A DNA stretch of 64,000 bases from positions 9,362,001 to 9,426,000 of the forward strand of contig NZ_CP023699.1 of NCBI RefSeq assembly GCF_008704495.1, given 5' to 3'. The notes beneath the pieces were generated by a model. It was given only the letters and a program-made list of their open reading frames with translations, was not told where the DNA came from and did not search any database. This DNA is from Streptomyces kanamyceticus (GTDB taxonomy: Bacteria > Actinomycetota > Actinomycetes > Streptomycetales > Streptomycetaceae). Within the stretch, counting starts at the first letter, position 1, and the number at the start of each line of letters is the position of its first letter. A program made the position numbers and the translations under genes. This document shows, piece after piece, positions 8,367 through 17,534 of the stretch.

Positions 8367-9822
8367 TGCCTCTATGACTTCGGTCAAGGGGCAACGGGGG
8401 TTGGTGGTTGGTAGAAGGTCCCGTCGCGGAGCATCGCGAAGAGCACGTCGGCTCGGCGTCGGGCGAGGCAGAGGAGGGCCTGGGTGTGATGCTTGCCTTC
8501 CTTGATCTTCTTGTCGTAGTAGGTGCGGGAGGCGGGATCGGACAGGGCGGCGAACGCGGAGAGGAAGAAAGCCCGCTTGAGCTGCTTGTTCCCTCTCCTG
8601 GACTGCTGTTCGCCGCGGATCGAGGAGCCCGAGCTGCGGGTCGTCGGCGCGAGTCCCGCATAGGCGGCGAGGTGGGCGGCTGAGGGGAACCTGGTGCCGT
8701 CGCCGACGTCGATGAGGAGGCGGGCCGCGGTCCTGACGCCGACGCCGGGCATCGACGTCAGGACCTGGGAAAGAGGGTGTGTCTCCAGCAGCTCGTCGAG
8801 TCGTTTCTCCAGCAGACGGCGCTGGTCGAGCACGGCGGTCAGGGACCGGGCGAGGCTGGGAACGATCAGTGCGGCCGCCTCGGTGCCCGGGACGACGACG
8901 GTCTGTTCGTCGAGCGCGGTGAAGACGTCCTCGGTCAGACGGGCCGCCATCCGCGGAGCCTTGGGCCGCAGCAGGTGGGTGACCTTGCGGCGTCCGGTCT
9001 GGCGGATCTGGGCGGGCGAGCCCAACCTCTCCAGCAGGACCAGGACGGCCGGGTGCTGCATGCGCGGGCCGAGCACCCGCTCCAGGTGCGGGTGGACCTG
9101 CGTGAACAGGCCGCGGAGCCGGTTGGAGAGCCGGTTGGCCTCAGCGACCAGGTCGTCGTCGAACCCGACGAGCATCTCCAGCTCGGCGACGGTCTCGTCG
9201 TCCAGCTCGATGGAGCGAAGCGTGTGCGGCATCGCCCTGGCGGCGTCGGCGATGATGAACGCGTCGCGGGCATCGGTCTTGGCTTCGCCCGGATAGAGGT
9301 CGGCGATCCGCCGCATCGTCAGTCCGGGCAGATAGGCGACCTGGCAGCCGACGGCTCGGGCAACGGCCAGCGGCAGGGCTCCGATGGAGGCCGGCTGGTC
9401 GACGACCACAAGCACGATGCCGTGCTTGGCCTGGAGTTTCGTGAAGACCTCGCGGAGCTTGGGTTCGCTGTTGGGCAGGCGTTTGTCGAGGGCCTTCTTC
9501 CCGGCCGATGTGACAGCGGTGGCGTGGTGTTCGCCCTTGCCGACGTCCAGGCCGAGGAAGACGTCGATGTCGCTGATGTCGATCACGTCGTGGTTCCTTC
9601 GGTGCTGTTCACCCGGCCTCGCCACGGCACTGATCGCCACATCCACATTACGAAGAGCCTCCCGACCTGGGGAAAGGCCGGTGGTCATGCCTCTAATCAG
9701 CGGTCTGTCAGTGCCTTCGGAGCCGGTGACACCACCCCCCGGGCCATGCACTCGACAAGGGGAGGTAGTCATGCCAACTCCGAAGGCCGGTAGTCCCGTT
9801 GCGGGACTACGAGAACGGTAAT
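8367..9822. mobile_element. IS110-family element, copy B, inserted inside the CRISPR array
   Basis: The copy matches 4,576-6,031. Its right G-tract runs straight into ACATCCCGCGGGTGCGG, which is a repeat missing its first bases. To the left is a spacer and then a G-tract. The insertion point is therefore the GGG that starts a CRISPR repeat. Confidence 0.92.
8384..9586 (-). CDS. IS110-family DEDD transposase, copy B
   Basis: The protein is identical to that of copy A at 4,593-5,795, with the same GTG start context at 9,586. The gene reads in the same direction as the inferred transcription of the array it interrupts, so array read-through or the IS promoter could affect expression of the repeats to its left. 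Confidence 0.92.
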   Translation of the reverse strand: MIDISDIDVFLGLDVGKGEHHATAVTSAGKKALDKRLPNSEPKLREVFTKLQAKHGIVLVVVDQPASIGALPLAVARAVGCQVAYLPGLTMRRIADLYPGEAKTDARDAFIIADAARAMPHTLRSIELDDETVAELEMLVGFDDDLVAEANRLSNRLRGLFTQVHPHLERVLGPRMQHPAVLVLLERLGSPAQIRQTGRRKVTHLLRPKAPRMAARLTEDVFTALDEQTVVVPGTEAAALIVPSLARSLTAVLDQRRLLEKRLDELLETHPLSQVLTSMPGVGVRTAARLLIDVGDGTRFPSAAHLAAYAGLAPTTRSSGSSIRGEQQSRRGNKQLKRAFFLSAFAALSDPASRTYYDKKIKEGKHHTQALLCLARRRADVLFAMLRDGTFYQPPTPVAP

Positions 9823-9828
9823 GGGGGG

Positions 9829-11488
9829 GGACATCCCGCGGGTGCGGGGAGCACTCGGACAAGGAACCCAAGGAGTACGTGAAGCTGGGACATCCCCGCG
9901 GGTGCGGGGAGCACGGGTGGTGCACGCCGCTGGGGACGCCGGTGGCGGGAACATCCCCACGGGCGCGGGGAGCACATGTGAGCCTGCTCGGACAGGTGGT
10001 AGGTCACGGGAACATCCTCGCGGGTGCGGGGAGTACGCGAATCGGCGGCGTTCGGCATTGCAGTAGCGGGGAACATCCCCGCAGGTGCGGGGAGCACGAG
10101 GCCTTGCTCTCGCCTTACCCCGAGCAGGTGGGAACATCCCCGCGGGTGTGGGAGCACCACCGATCCGACGGGACCACGGACTACGCGGAGGGAACATCCC
10201 CGCGGGCGCGGGGAGCACAGCTGGGTGGTGTTGCCCAACAGGCCGATGTCGGGAACATCCCCGCGGGTGCGGGGAGCAGGCCTGGTGTAGCGGTGCGTAC
10301 CGGGTCTGGACGGGATCATCCCCGCGGGTGCGGGGAGTGCTCCACGACCATGTTGCACGTCAGGTAGGCGGAGGGAACATCCTCGCGGGTGTGGGGAGCA
10401 ACCGTTGTCCGTCGCGCCAGCGATCAGGGTGTGGGGCCCATCCCCGTGGGTGCGGGGAGCACGGCGGGTCCGGCTCGGGGATCTCGCAGGCAGGGGGAAC
10501 GAGCACAGGCGGAGCGCGTACTCGGCGCGGGTGATGTCGGGAACATCCCCGCAGGCACGGGGAGCACACAGAATCATGTCCAGTTCCGTGATCGTTCCGC
10601 CGGGAACATCCCCGCGGGTGCGGGGAGCACATCAGACGGGCCGGACCCGTTGCGGCACCGATGGGAACACCCCCGCAGGTGAGGGGAGCAGGTTCAGAGA
10701 GAGGCGAGACCATGCCATCTGATGGGAACATCCCCCGAGGGCTCGGGGAGCAGTCAGCCATCTCGTCGGTGTGGTCGAACGCGTAAGGAACATCCCCGCG
10801 GGTGCGGGAAGCGCATAGAACAGGCCCCGGCCGCCCAGCTCGACGCGGGAACATCCCCGCTGGTGCGGGGAGTACGTGATCTCGACTGTGCCCACCCAGA
10901 TATGCCCGGGAACATCCCCGCGGGTGCGGGGAGCACGCCATGCCCGAACGCCTCCTGTCCTGCGCGGCGGGACCATCCTCGCGGGTGCGTGGAGCACTAT
11001 GAGGCCAACGGCCCGAACGGCGAGGGACGGGGAACATCCCCGCAGGTGCGGGGAGCACGCGCTGGACGGTTCCGGGGGAGTGAAACCGATGGGAACATCC
11101 CCGCGGGCGCGGGGAGCAGCACGCGCTGGGGCTGCTCGTCGGCACCTTCGCGGGAACATTACCTCGGGTGCGGGGAGCAGTTGCCGTGCTCCAGGATCGC
11201 CACGCGGTGCGCGGGAACATCCCCGCAGGCGCGGGGAGCGCCTAGCACCGAGGCGCGGCAGCGGGACGACGTTGGGTACATCCCCGCAGGTGCGGGGGCA
11301 GAGGGTGAAGTCCGTGGTCATGGCACACGAGATGGGAACATCCCCGTGGGTGCGGGGAGCACAGTGCCGTGAGGGGGGTGCCGAAGCAGCCGTAGGGTAC
11401 ATCCCCGCAGGTGCGGGGAGCGCGTTCTGTATCGGGATCCGCACGCCCGGCAGCCGGGAACATCCCCGCAGGCGCGGGGAGTAGATGT
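9829..11488 (-). CRISPR. Type I-E CRISPR array 1, leader-proximal part (about 28 repeats)
   Basis: This continues the array at 6,163, with the same 29-base repeats and about 32-base spacers. A repeat near 10,494 is cut down to GGGGGAACGAGCAC. To the right of 11,488 the 61-base rhythm continues in degraded form at about 11,579, 11,640, 11,757 and 11,818, where only parts of the repeat (for example GGGAGCATCCGTGGG) can be recognised. Transcription is inferred leftward, so the degraded units lie at the expected leader end. Confidence 0.96.
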
Positions 11489-12040
11489 TCACGTCGGCCA
11501 GGACGAGCCGGTCGAAGACACTGTCTCGGTGTGCGCGGGGAACGGCCCGCCACGTGCTGGATCCTAGCCGCCGCGTCGGGAGCATCCGTGGGTGTGCGGG
11601 GGAGTAGCGGAACAACAGGGCAGCTTTGTAACGAAGTTCGGGAACATCCTGGCATGTAGCGGAGCTGCAGGAGCCGATCTGCGTCGCACTGCATTCAAGG
11701 AGATGTTCCCGACGTAGGGAGTTCCTGCCGTTGTTCGAGGTTTCGGTCGGGGCATTGGGCCACTCGCGCGGGTGCCGGGAGCGCGCAGAACCTTGAGGGC
11801 TGCTGGCCGTCGGTGAGGGGACCCTCCCTGCGCTTGCGGGACGGGCCGTGGACTGGAACCGCAGTGTTCCCTGCACCTACGGCGATGGTTACGTGGTCCA
11901 GTCCTGGTGACGACAGACTGCCGGAGGCGTAGTGGCCTGAGGGCTGGAGGAGCAAAACGGCAGAGTTCGCCGTCGTGGCGTGGGCTCGCATTAGTCTCGT
12001 TGTCTGACATGGTGGGGCGATAGCCGGGGGCGATGCGCAC
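11489..12040. other. Degraded repeats and presumed array-1 leader / divergent promoter region
   Basis: About 550 bases without a credible gene. The left 350 bases hold decayed repeat units at 61-base spacing. The last 190 bases lie between the array and the hydrolase start at 12,041, and should contain both the array leader (minus strand) and the promoter of the hydrolase-caspase operon. No clear promoter motif was found. Confidence 0.5.
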
Positions 12041-12904
12041 ATGGTGCACATTGTGGGGATTCACGGGATTTGGCAGGCCAAGATGTCGCAGTCGCGGCTG
12101 ACTGGGGAATGGCGCAAGGCGATCCATCGCGGTCTCGACGGTGTGGGGGAACTGCATGACTGCGGGCCTGTTTTGGACGTGCCTCACTGGTCCTCGCTGC
12201 TGGCCCGTGGTGCCGATCGGCTGGGGGCTGGGGACGACCCGTTCGATGCTGCTGTGCCATTGAGTGAGGAGGAAGCCGAGTTTGCTTCTGGGGCGCTAGA
12301 GGAGATCCTCGGTCCGGACGATGTTGCCCGTAGTCAGGAGCTATCGGTGCAGACGTTGGGACTTCCGCAGTTGTGGCCGTCTCGGTTGACGCGTTTGGTA
12401 ATGGCGTACGACCGGCGTTTCTCTCGTGGCGGTGGCGCGCTCTTCGTCAAGGCGATGCGTGAGGTGCGGTACTACCTGTATGAGCCGGATCTTGCCGATC
12501 AGGTTCGGGGTTTGGTGGCTGATTCCTTTGGTGCGGCGACTTCTGTTGTCTTGGGGCATTCGCTGGGCAGCGTGATCGCCTACGACCTGCTTAGTCGTGG
12601 GCAAACTCCGCTTTCTCAGTTGGCCGGCGTGCGCACACTGGTGACGTGTGGTTCACCTTTGGGGATTCCGTCGGTACGTCGCGGCCTGGGCATGACCGAG
12701 GGCGAAGCCTTGAAGTTGCCCAGCGGAACTCGATGGGTCAATGTTTTCGACCCGAGTGATTTCATCACCGGCGGAGGTGGTTTGAACGCTGCCCCCGAGG
12801 TCGTCGATTCCGAGGTCGACAACGGCATCGGTGATCCCCACAGTGCGCTGCGGTATCTGCGTACCGTCCCAGTCGCCCGCGCTATCGCGGATACGGAGCA
12901 GTGA
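12041..12904 (+). CDS. Alpha/beta hydrolase (esterase/lipase fold), partner of the caspase gene
   Basis: This 287-residue protein opens with VHIVGIHGIW, the oxyanion-loop strand of alpha/beta hydrolases. It carries the nucleophile elbow GHSLGS with Ser174 and ends with a GDPHSALRYL segment that can supply the His. Such folds act as lipases or serine esterases; the substrate here is unknown. Its stop overlaps the GTG start of the caspase gene (GTGA), so the two are translationally coupled and probably work together. It could be a second effector, a membrane-acting lipase, or the protease substrate. No signal peptide is seen, so it is probably cytoplasmic. Confidence 0.8.
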   Translation: MVHIVGIHGIWQAKMSQSRLTGEWRKAIHRGLDGVGELHDCGPVLDVPHWSSLLARGADRLGAGDDPFDAAVPLSEEEAEFASGALEEILGPDDVARSQELSVQTLGLPQLWPSRLTRLVMAYDRRFSRGGGALFVKAMREVRYYLYEPDLADQVRGLVADSFGAATSVVLGHSLGSVIAYDLLSRGQTPLSQLAGVRTLVTCGSPLGIPSVRRGLGMTEGEALKLPSGTRWVNVFDPSDFITGGGGLNAAPEVVDSEVDNGIGDPHSALRYLRTVPVARAIADTEQ

Positions 12905-15900
12905 GTCAGGCGGTCGCTCCCGGGACGTTCCGGAGGCGACTTGTGGAGATCGCGATCTCGGACTACGACTATGGCACACCTGCCGAGCAGGTCGCTTTCA
13001 AGAGCGGTATCGCCGCCCAGGTGAAGGTCGTCGAGGGATGGTGGGCTGACGAACGTCTCGACGAGCAGCGCCGTTTCACTCCCGTGCAGCCGAAGGAGCT
13101 CCGGAGCGTCCGTCACCTGCGGCGGTTTCTGGATGAGCATGCGTTGGAGGATGCCGATGACGATGAGGCCCTGGTCGTTTACATCACAGGGCACGGGGAG
13201 AGCCGTGGTTCCGGGCATCATTTTCTGCTGCTGCCAGATTCCGACGCAGATCGCGTGCTGGGAACGGCCTTCCAGACCGCTGAGTTGATCACGGCGGTTC
13301 TGGACTCCCGCGCCAGCCACGTTCTTGTGATGGTTGATTCCTGCTTCTCGGGTGTGCTCCGTGATGACCTGGTCCAAAGACTCAAGGCACTGAGCTTGGA
13401 GCGCAGTAAGCTGAGCTCGCTGGTGGTGCTCACGTCCGCCAACCGGGGCGATACACCGCGCCTGGGAGAGTTCGCGGCCGCCCTGAGTGCCGTTCACTCG
13501 CATTGCATGAACGAATCCACCGGGTATGCGCTTCCTCACCTGAGTTTCCAAGACTTCTTCGCTTACATGGCGCACGTTTTCGACGAGGCGCTCATGGCCA
13601 ATGTTCAGACCATCTGGCCCGAGCTGGGTACCCGGGCCAATAGGGACCATCAGCAGCCGAGCCCGTGCCTACCCAATCCCGGGTACAGACCGGTTGCCCC
13701 GCTGGTGGAGGCGTCACGTGGTGACGTGGCCTTCTCCCGTGCTGAGCTGGACACATACTGGGTCTCTCGTGCCACGGGCCAGCTGGATCACGCCGAACCG
13801 GGGTGGCATTTCACTGGCCGTACCGCTCTCGTGCGACGCATGGTCGAGTTTCTGGTGGGGGAAGAAGGGGCACTCATCGTCACCGGGCAGGCAGGGTCCG
13901 GGAAGTCTGCTCTCTTGGCCCGCGTCGTGACGCTCAGCGACCCGAGGTTCCGCGCGGATGCAACCTATGGCCCGTTCGTCGACGCCATTCCTGAGGAGTT
14001 TCTCGTACCTGAGGGGGCCGTCGATGCCGCGGTCCTTGCCCGTAATGCGGATGCCGCTGAGCTGGCCGCGAGGTTGTTCGGCCTGCTGAACGGTCAGCCA
14101 GCATCCGCGAGTTGGGGTGGTGACGTTCTCGATGCCCTGCTTGAGTACGTACTGGATGCAGCCCGGCAGAGGAATGTGCCGCTGACGGTAGTCGTCGATG
14201 GCATCGACGAGGCGAAGAATCCCGCCAGGGTCATTACGGATCTGCTGCGCCCGCTGGCTGGCTTGTACACGGATGACGAGAAGCCCGCTGTGCGCCTGCT
14301 TCTGGGGATTCGTAGTGCCCCAGACGGCACTGCCAGTGGGTCGCATTCTCCGCGAGCTCAGCCGTCCGACCTCCTGAGCCTCTTGATCCGGTCGATAGAC
14401 GCCGGTGATGTTGTCCGGACCGACGGCGATAGCAGGCAAGACGTTGCCGGATATGTGAGCACGCTGCTGGAGTCGCTGTTCCCCGTCTCTGACGGTGCGT
14501 CGGCTGGGCTTGACGCCATGCGGCTGCGTGAACTCGCGGGCGCGATTGCAGAGGATGTGGCGCCCTCGTTCTTGGACGCCCGTATTGCAGTTCAGCAACT
14601 CCATGCGCGCGACGTGCTGCCCGACCCCGATGACTCTGACTGGCGGAACAGCCTACGGCAAGGTACGGAACTACTCCTGGGACAGGATCTGGATTCGGTG
14701 GCGCAGCAGACCGGTATGAGGGCCGGTCAGCTGCTGGACGTATTGCGGGCCACAGCGTTCGGGCAAGGAGCGGGTCTGCCATGGGCCGACATCTGGCCGA
14801 CAGCAGTCAGGGCCTTGTCTCCAGAACCAGGCCGAGCTCCGGGTGCACTGATCCGGCAGGTACTTGAGAGCCGCCTGATGGGCTATCTCACGACCAGCGT
14901 CGAGGATGGCAGGACGGTTTACCGGCCCATCCACGAACGCGTCAGCGAGACACTCCGGCACGCACCGCGCACGTTCCTGGGCCGTGAGAGGGGACGTGGT
15001 GCTGCGCCTGGCGAACAGACCGCAGGGGCAGGCCTGGCCCACAAGCAGCTGGCTCTTGCCTTCAGCGTTCTATTGGAGGGCAAGGATCAACCACCGCATC
15101 CGTATTTGCGCCGTCATCTGGTCCAACACGCTGGTGCCGGAGGTGTGCTCAACGATGGTGTAATCCCCGATACTTTCCTGCCCTGGGACACGCATGCGAA
15201 CGTGCGTGGCATCCTCGGGCTGCTGTCGGAGCACGCGCCGGACACCTCGCACTTGTACGCCTGGACGTGCATCGAGCCCTTCCTGGCAGATGCCCCGCTT
15301 GACGGCCGTGCAGACAGCCTGGTCTTCTCCGCCTTCGGATCGGGTGAATCCGTCCCCGCGCCAGGCCCGGAGATTGCAGCTGGCAGACCGTCTGCCGGGC
15401 GTCTGGTGCCGCGGTGGAAGGACCTTGCTGTGCCGGGCAATGTGCTGGCCCACGCACCGGCCGCTATCCACGCTCTAAGCTCCTTCACCACAGCAGACGG
15501 GACTTCACTGGTCGCAGTCGGCGATGCCCGAGGCCAAGTCGCAGTGTGGGATCCGTCGACGGGCAAGATGGTCGGACGTGCAGTCAAAGGGCCGAGCGAT
15601 TCCCGCGTGCGCGCGTTGGCTGCATTACCGGGCCCATACGGCGAGCCCTGGCTGGCCGTCGGCTGCGAAGACGGCGCATGGATGTGCGACCCGCAGACCG
15701 CTGCCGTCACGCAGCTGCCAGTGACCGATGAGGTTTCGGCGCTGGCCGCATTGCCCGGCGAAGGGGATGCCGCGCAGCTGGCGATCGGCACCACCAGCGG
15801 CCTCATCGTGTGCAACCCGCTCGCCGGGACAACGCAGACTGTACATACGGGGGACGCAGCGCGAGCGCAATCGGTGAGGGCTCTGTCCGTCCTCACCATG

Positions 15901-17397
15901 GAGTCGCAGCGGACTCTGCTGGCAGTGGGGAGGTCCGACACGGTAGATGTTCTCGATACCGAGTCCCTCGACGTGGTCATCACCACCGCGGATCTGGGAG
16001 AGGACATCAGCGCACTCACTCTGTTCGGAGGCGCGGAGGGACGGCCCAGGCTTACAGTGGCCACAGGTTCCTCGGGGAGAGTCCGGGTGTGGGACGCGCT
16101 GACCGGTCAGGAGCAGCGTCGCCTCCCGATCCGCCGGTCTGTCGCCGTAATAGCGCGGTACCAGCATCCAGAGCTAGGCACCCTGCTTGCGATCGGCGGC
16201 CGTGATGACGGATCTGTGCAGCTCTGGAACCCCGGCACGGGAGAGGAATTCTGCCGGTTCCCCGCCGATCACACCAAGACGGTGACGGGACTTGGTGTGG
16301 TAGCCGGCCGCGGGGATGTCCCCGTGGTGATCTCCGGCTCGCTGGATCGGTCCGTCCGGGTCTGGAACCCTGAGGTGTGGGCCCGGCGAGCGGTATCGGC
16401 CCGGCCGGTCACCGGAACCTTGCTCGCGGTATGGCCCGCAGCCTCGGGCCCTGCCAGGCTGCTGTCCCGCGGACCGGGGCACGCAATCAGGGCGGTGTCT
16501 GCCGACACCGGCGACACGGTGTGGTCGACCGAGCTGCCCGACTCGCCCGTCTCGGGCCCTGCGACCGCTCTCGCCGCGCATTCCTGGCCGGACGGGTCGG
16601 TGACTGTTGCCGTGGGACTGCCGGATGGCGCCGTCGGTTGTTGGAACGGTACTTGGTACCTAACGGACGGCTGGTCCACAGCGCAGGCGCGTGCGGCAAC
16701 GTTCGCCACCTTCCAGGACGGGCAGAGAGCCGTCCTGGCAACCGGGATGAGCGATGGGGTTGTTGTGTATTGCGACCTTGCGACTGGAGCGGGGCTGGGG
16801 GCACTACACGCCCCCCTAAGCGCCGACGACGACGGCCCTGTCCATGCGCTCGCCGCTCTGCCTCTCACAACGGGCACCGTCCTCGCCGTCGCAGCTGGGG
16901 AGGCTGTACGGCTGTGCCGTCCATTGGAGGATCCGCACGCGGAGCTTCCGGACTGGGCCGGCGCTGTGAACGCGCTCGCCGTTTACCCCGGTGACACAGG
17001 TGAGGATCCGCTTCTGATTACTGGAGGGGCCGATGGTGCCATCCGGAGCTGGTCGCCCGCCTCACCGGACCATGAGGTGTTCTCGAAGCTTTTCGGACAT
17101 GATGGGCCGGTCTCCGCCCTTGCGGTGCTCCAGCGCCCCCGCGGGCACTCGTTGCTCGTCAGTGCTGGCGCTCACGACACCACCGTTCGGCTCTGGGACT
17201 TGAACAGGGGCGAGGAAGTGCTGCGCCTGGTCACCGGAGCCGCTGTTCACTCACTGTGTGTTCTGCCGCCTGGCAGTATCCCGGGAACCATCAACCCCGT
17301 GATCGCGTTCGGTGGCCCTGCAGGAACTGCCGCGGTGACGGTACATCTGCCACAACTGGGCGAGCAGCCGATTACGGTGCGGGAGATCACGGGGTAG
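12901..17397 (+). CDS. Caspase-like protease / STAND NTPase / WD40 protein
   Basis: The 1,498-residue protein has three parts. Residues 1 to about 250 form a caspase-type (C14) domain with the dyad His98 in YITGHGES and Cys148 in VDSCFSG. From about 300 there is a STAND/NACHT-like P-loop NTPase: Walker A GQAGSGKS at 329-336 and Walker B VVVDGIDEA around Asp433. From about 845 to the end there are WD40-type repeats, recognisable by units such as GQVAVWDP, GRVRVWDA, RSVRVWNP and TTVRLWDL, enough for one or two propellers. Proteins of this design are typically held inactive until the sensor is engaged, then oligomerise and activate the protease. A TTA leucine codon lies at 15,625 (residue 909), suggesting bldA dependence. 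It is coupled to the upstream hydrolase by GTGA. Confidence 0.9.
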   Translation: MSQAVAPGTFRRRLVEIAISDYDYGTPAEQVAFKSGIAAQVKVVEGWWADERLDEQRRFTPVQPKELRSVRHLRRFLDEHALEDADDDEALVVYITGHGESRGSGHHFLLLPDSDADRVLGTAFQTAELITAVLDSRASHVLVMVDSCFSGVLRDDLVQRLKALSLERSKLSSLVVLTSANRGDTPRLGEFAAALSAVHSHCMNESTGYALPHLSFQDFFAYMAHVFDEALMANVQTIWPELGTRANRDHQQPSPCLPNPGYRPVAPLVEASRGDVAFSRAELDTYWVSRATGQLDHAEPGWHFTGRTALVRRMVEFLVGEEGALIVTGQAGSGKSALLARVVTLSDPRFRADATYGPFVDAIPEEFLVPEGAVDAAVLARNADAAELAARLFGLLNGQPASASWGGDVLDALLEYVLDAARQRNVPLTVVVDGIDEAKNPARVITDLLRPLAGLYTDDEKPAVRLLLGIRSAPDGTASGSHSPRAQPSDLLSLLIRSIDAGDVVRTDGDSRQDVAGYVSTLLESLFPVSDGASAGLDAMRLRELAGAIAEDVAPSFLDARIAVQQLHARDVLPDPDDSDWRNSLRQGTELLLGQDLDSVAQQTGMRAGQLLDVLRATAFGQGAGLPWADIWPTAVRALSPEPGRAPGALIRQVLESRLMGYLTTSVEDGRTVYRPIHERVSETLRHAPRTFLGRERGRGAAPGEQTAGAGLAHKQLALAFSVLLEGKDQPPHPYLRRHLVQHAGAGGVLNDGVIPDTFLPWDTHANVRGILGLLSEHAPDTSHLYAWTCIEPFLADAPLDGRADSLVFSAFGSGESVPAPGPEIAAGRPSAGRLVPRWKDLAVPGNVLAHAPAAIHALSSFTTADGTSLVAVGDARGQVAVWDPSTGKMVGRAVKGPSDSRVRALAALPGPYGEPWLAVGCEDGAWMCDPQTAAVTQLPVTDEVSALAALPGEGDAAQLAIGTTSGLIVCNPLAGTTQTVHTGDAARAQSVRALSVLTMESQRTLLAVGRSDTVDVLDTESLDVVITTADLGEDISALTLFGGAEGRPRLTVATGSSGRVRVWDALTGQEQRRLPIRRSVAVIARYQHPELGTLLAIGGRDDGSVQLWNPGTGEEFCRFPADHTKTVTGLGVVAGRGDVPVVISGSLDRSVRVWNPEVWARRAVSARPVTGTLLAVWPAASGPARLLSRGPGHAIRAVSADTGDTVWSTELPDSPVSGPATALAAHSWPDGSVTVAVGLPDGAVGCWNGTWYLTDGWSTAQARAATFATFQDGQRAVLATGMSDGVVVYCDLATGAGLGALHAPLSADDDGPVHALAALPLTTGTVLAVAAGEAVRLCRPLEDPHAELPDWAGAVNALAVYPGDTGEDPLLITGGADGAIRSWSPASPDHEVFSKLFGHDGPVSALAVLQRPRGHSLLVSAGAHDTTVRLWDLNRGEEVLRLVTGAAVHSLCVLPPGSIPGTINPVIAFGGPAGTAAVTVHLPQLGEQPITVREITG

Positions 17398-17441
17398 TCA
17401 GTCGGGGCTCAGCCCACTACGCTGCGGTTCGCTCAGTCGTA

Positions 17442-17519
17442 GCTCCGCTCCGTAAGCGCGGGGATGGCCCTTGTGGGGACTGGGGAGAGGGATCAGCCCC
17501 GCACTTGCGGGGACGGACG
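17442..17519 (+). repeat. Two isolated I-E repeat-like units between the caspase and Cas3-HD genes
   Basis: 17,442-17,470 ends in GCGGGGATGGCCC, and 17,491-17,519 contains CCCCGCACTTGCGGGG followed by ACGGACG. Both match the array-2 repeat in the plus orientation. They are 49 bases apart, so the spacer-like gap is only 20 bases, against 32 in the arrays. The second unit forms a 6-bp stem with a tetraloop. They sit between two convergent stop codons (17,397 and 17,535), so the hairpin could also act as a terminator. Confidence 0.55.
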
Positions 17520-17534
17520 GGTTTCTGTAGCCCG

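Noticed and set aside
6099..11500. Many long open frames with GAGSS/PRTCGD-like repeated peptides across array 1 (and similarly across array 2)
   Set aside because: They are translations of CRISPR repeats; the repeat length plus spacer keeps frames open in GC-rich DNA. No start sites or domains.
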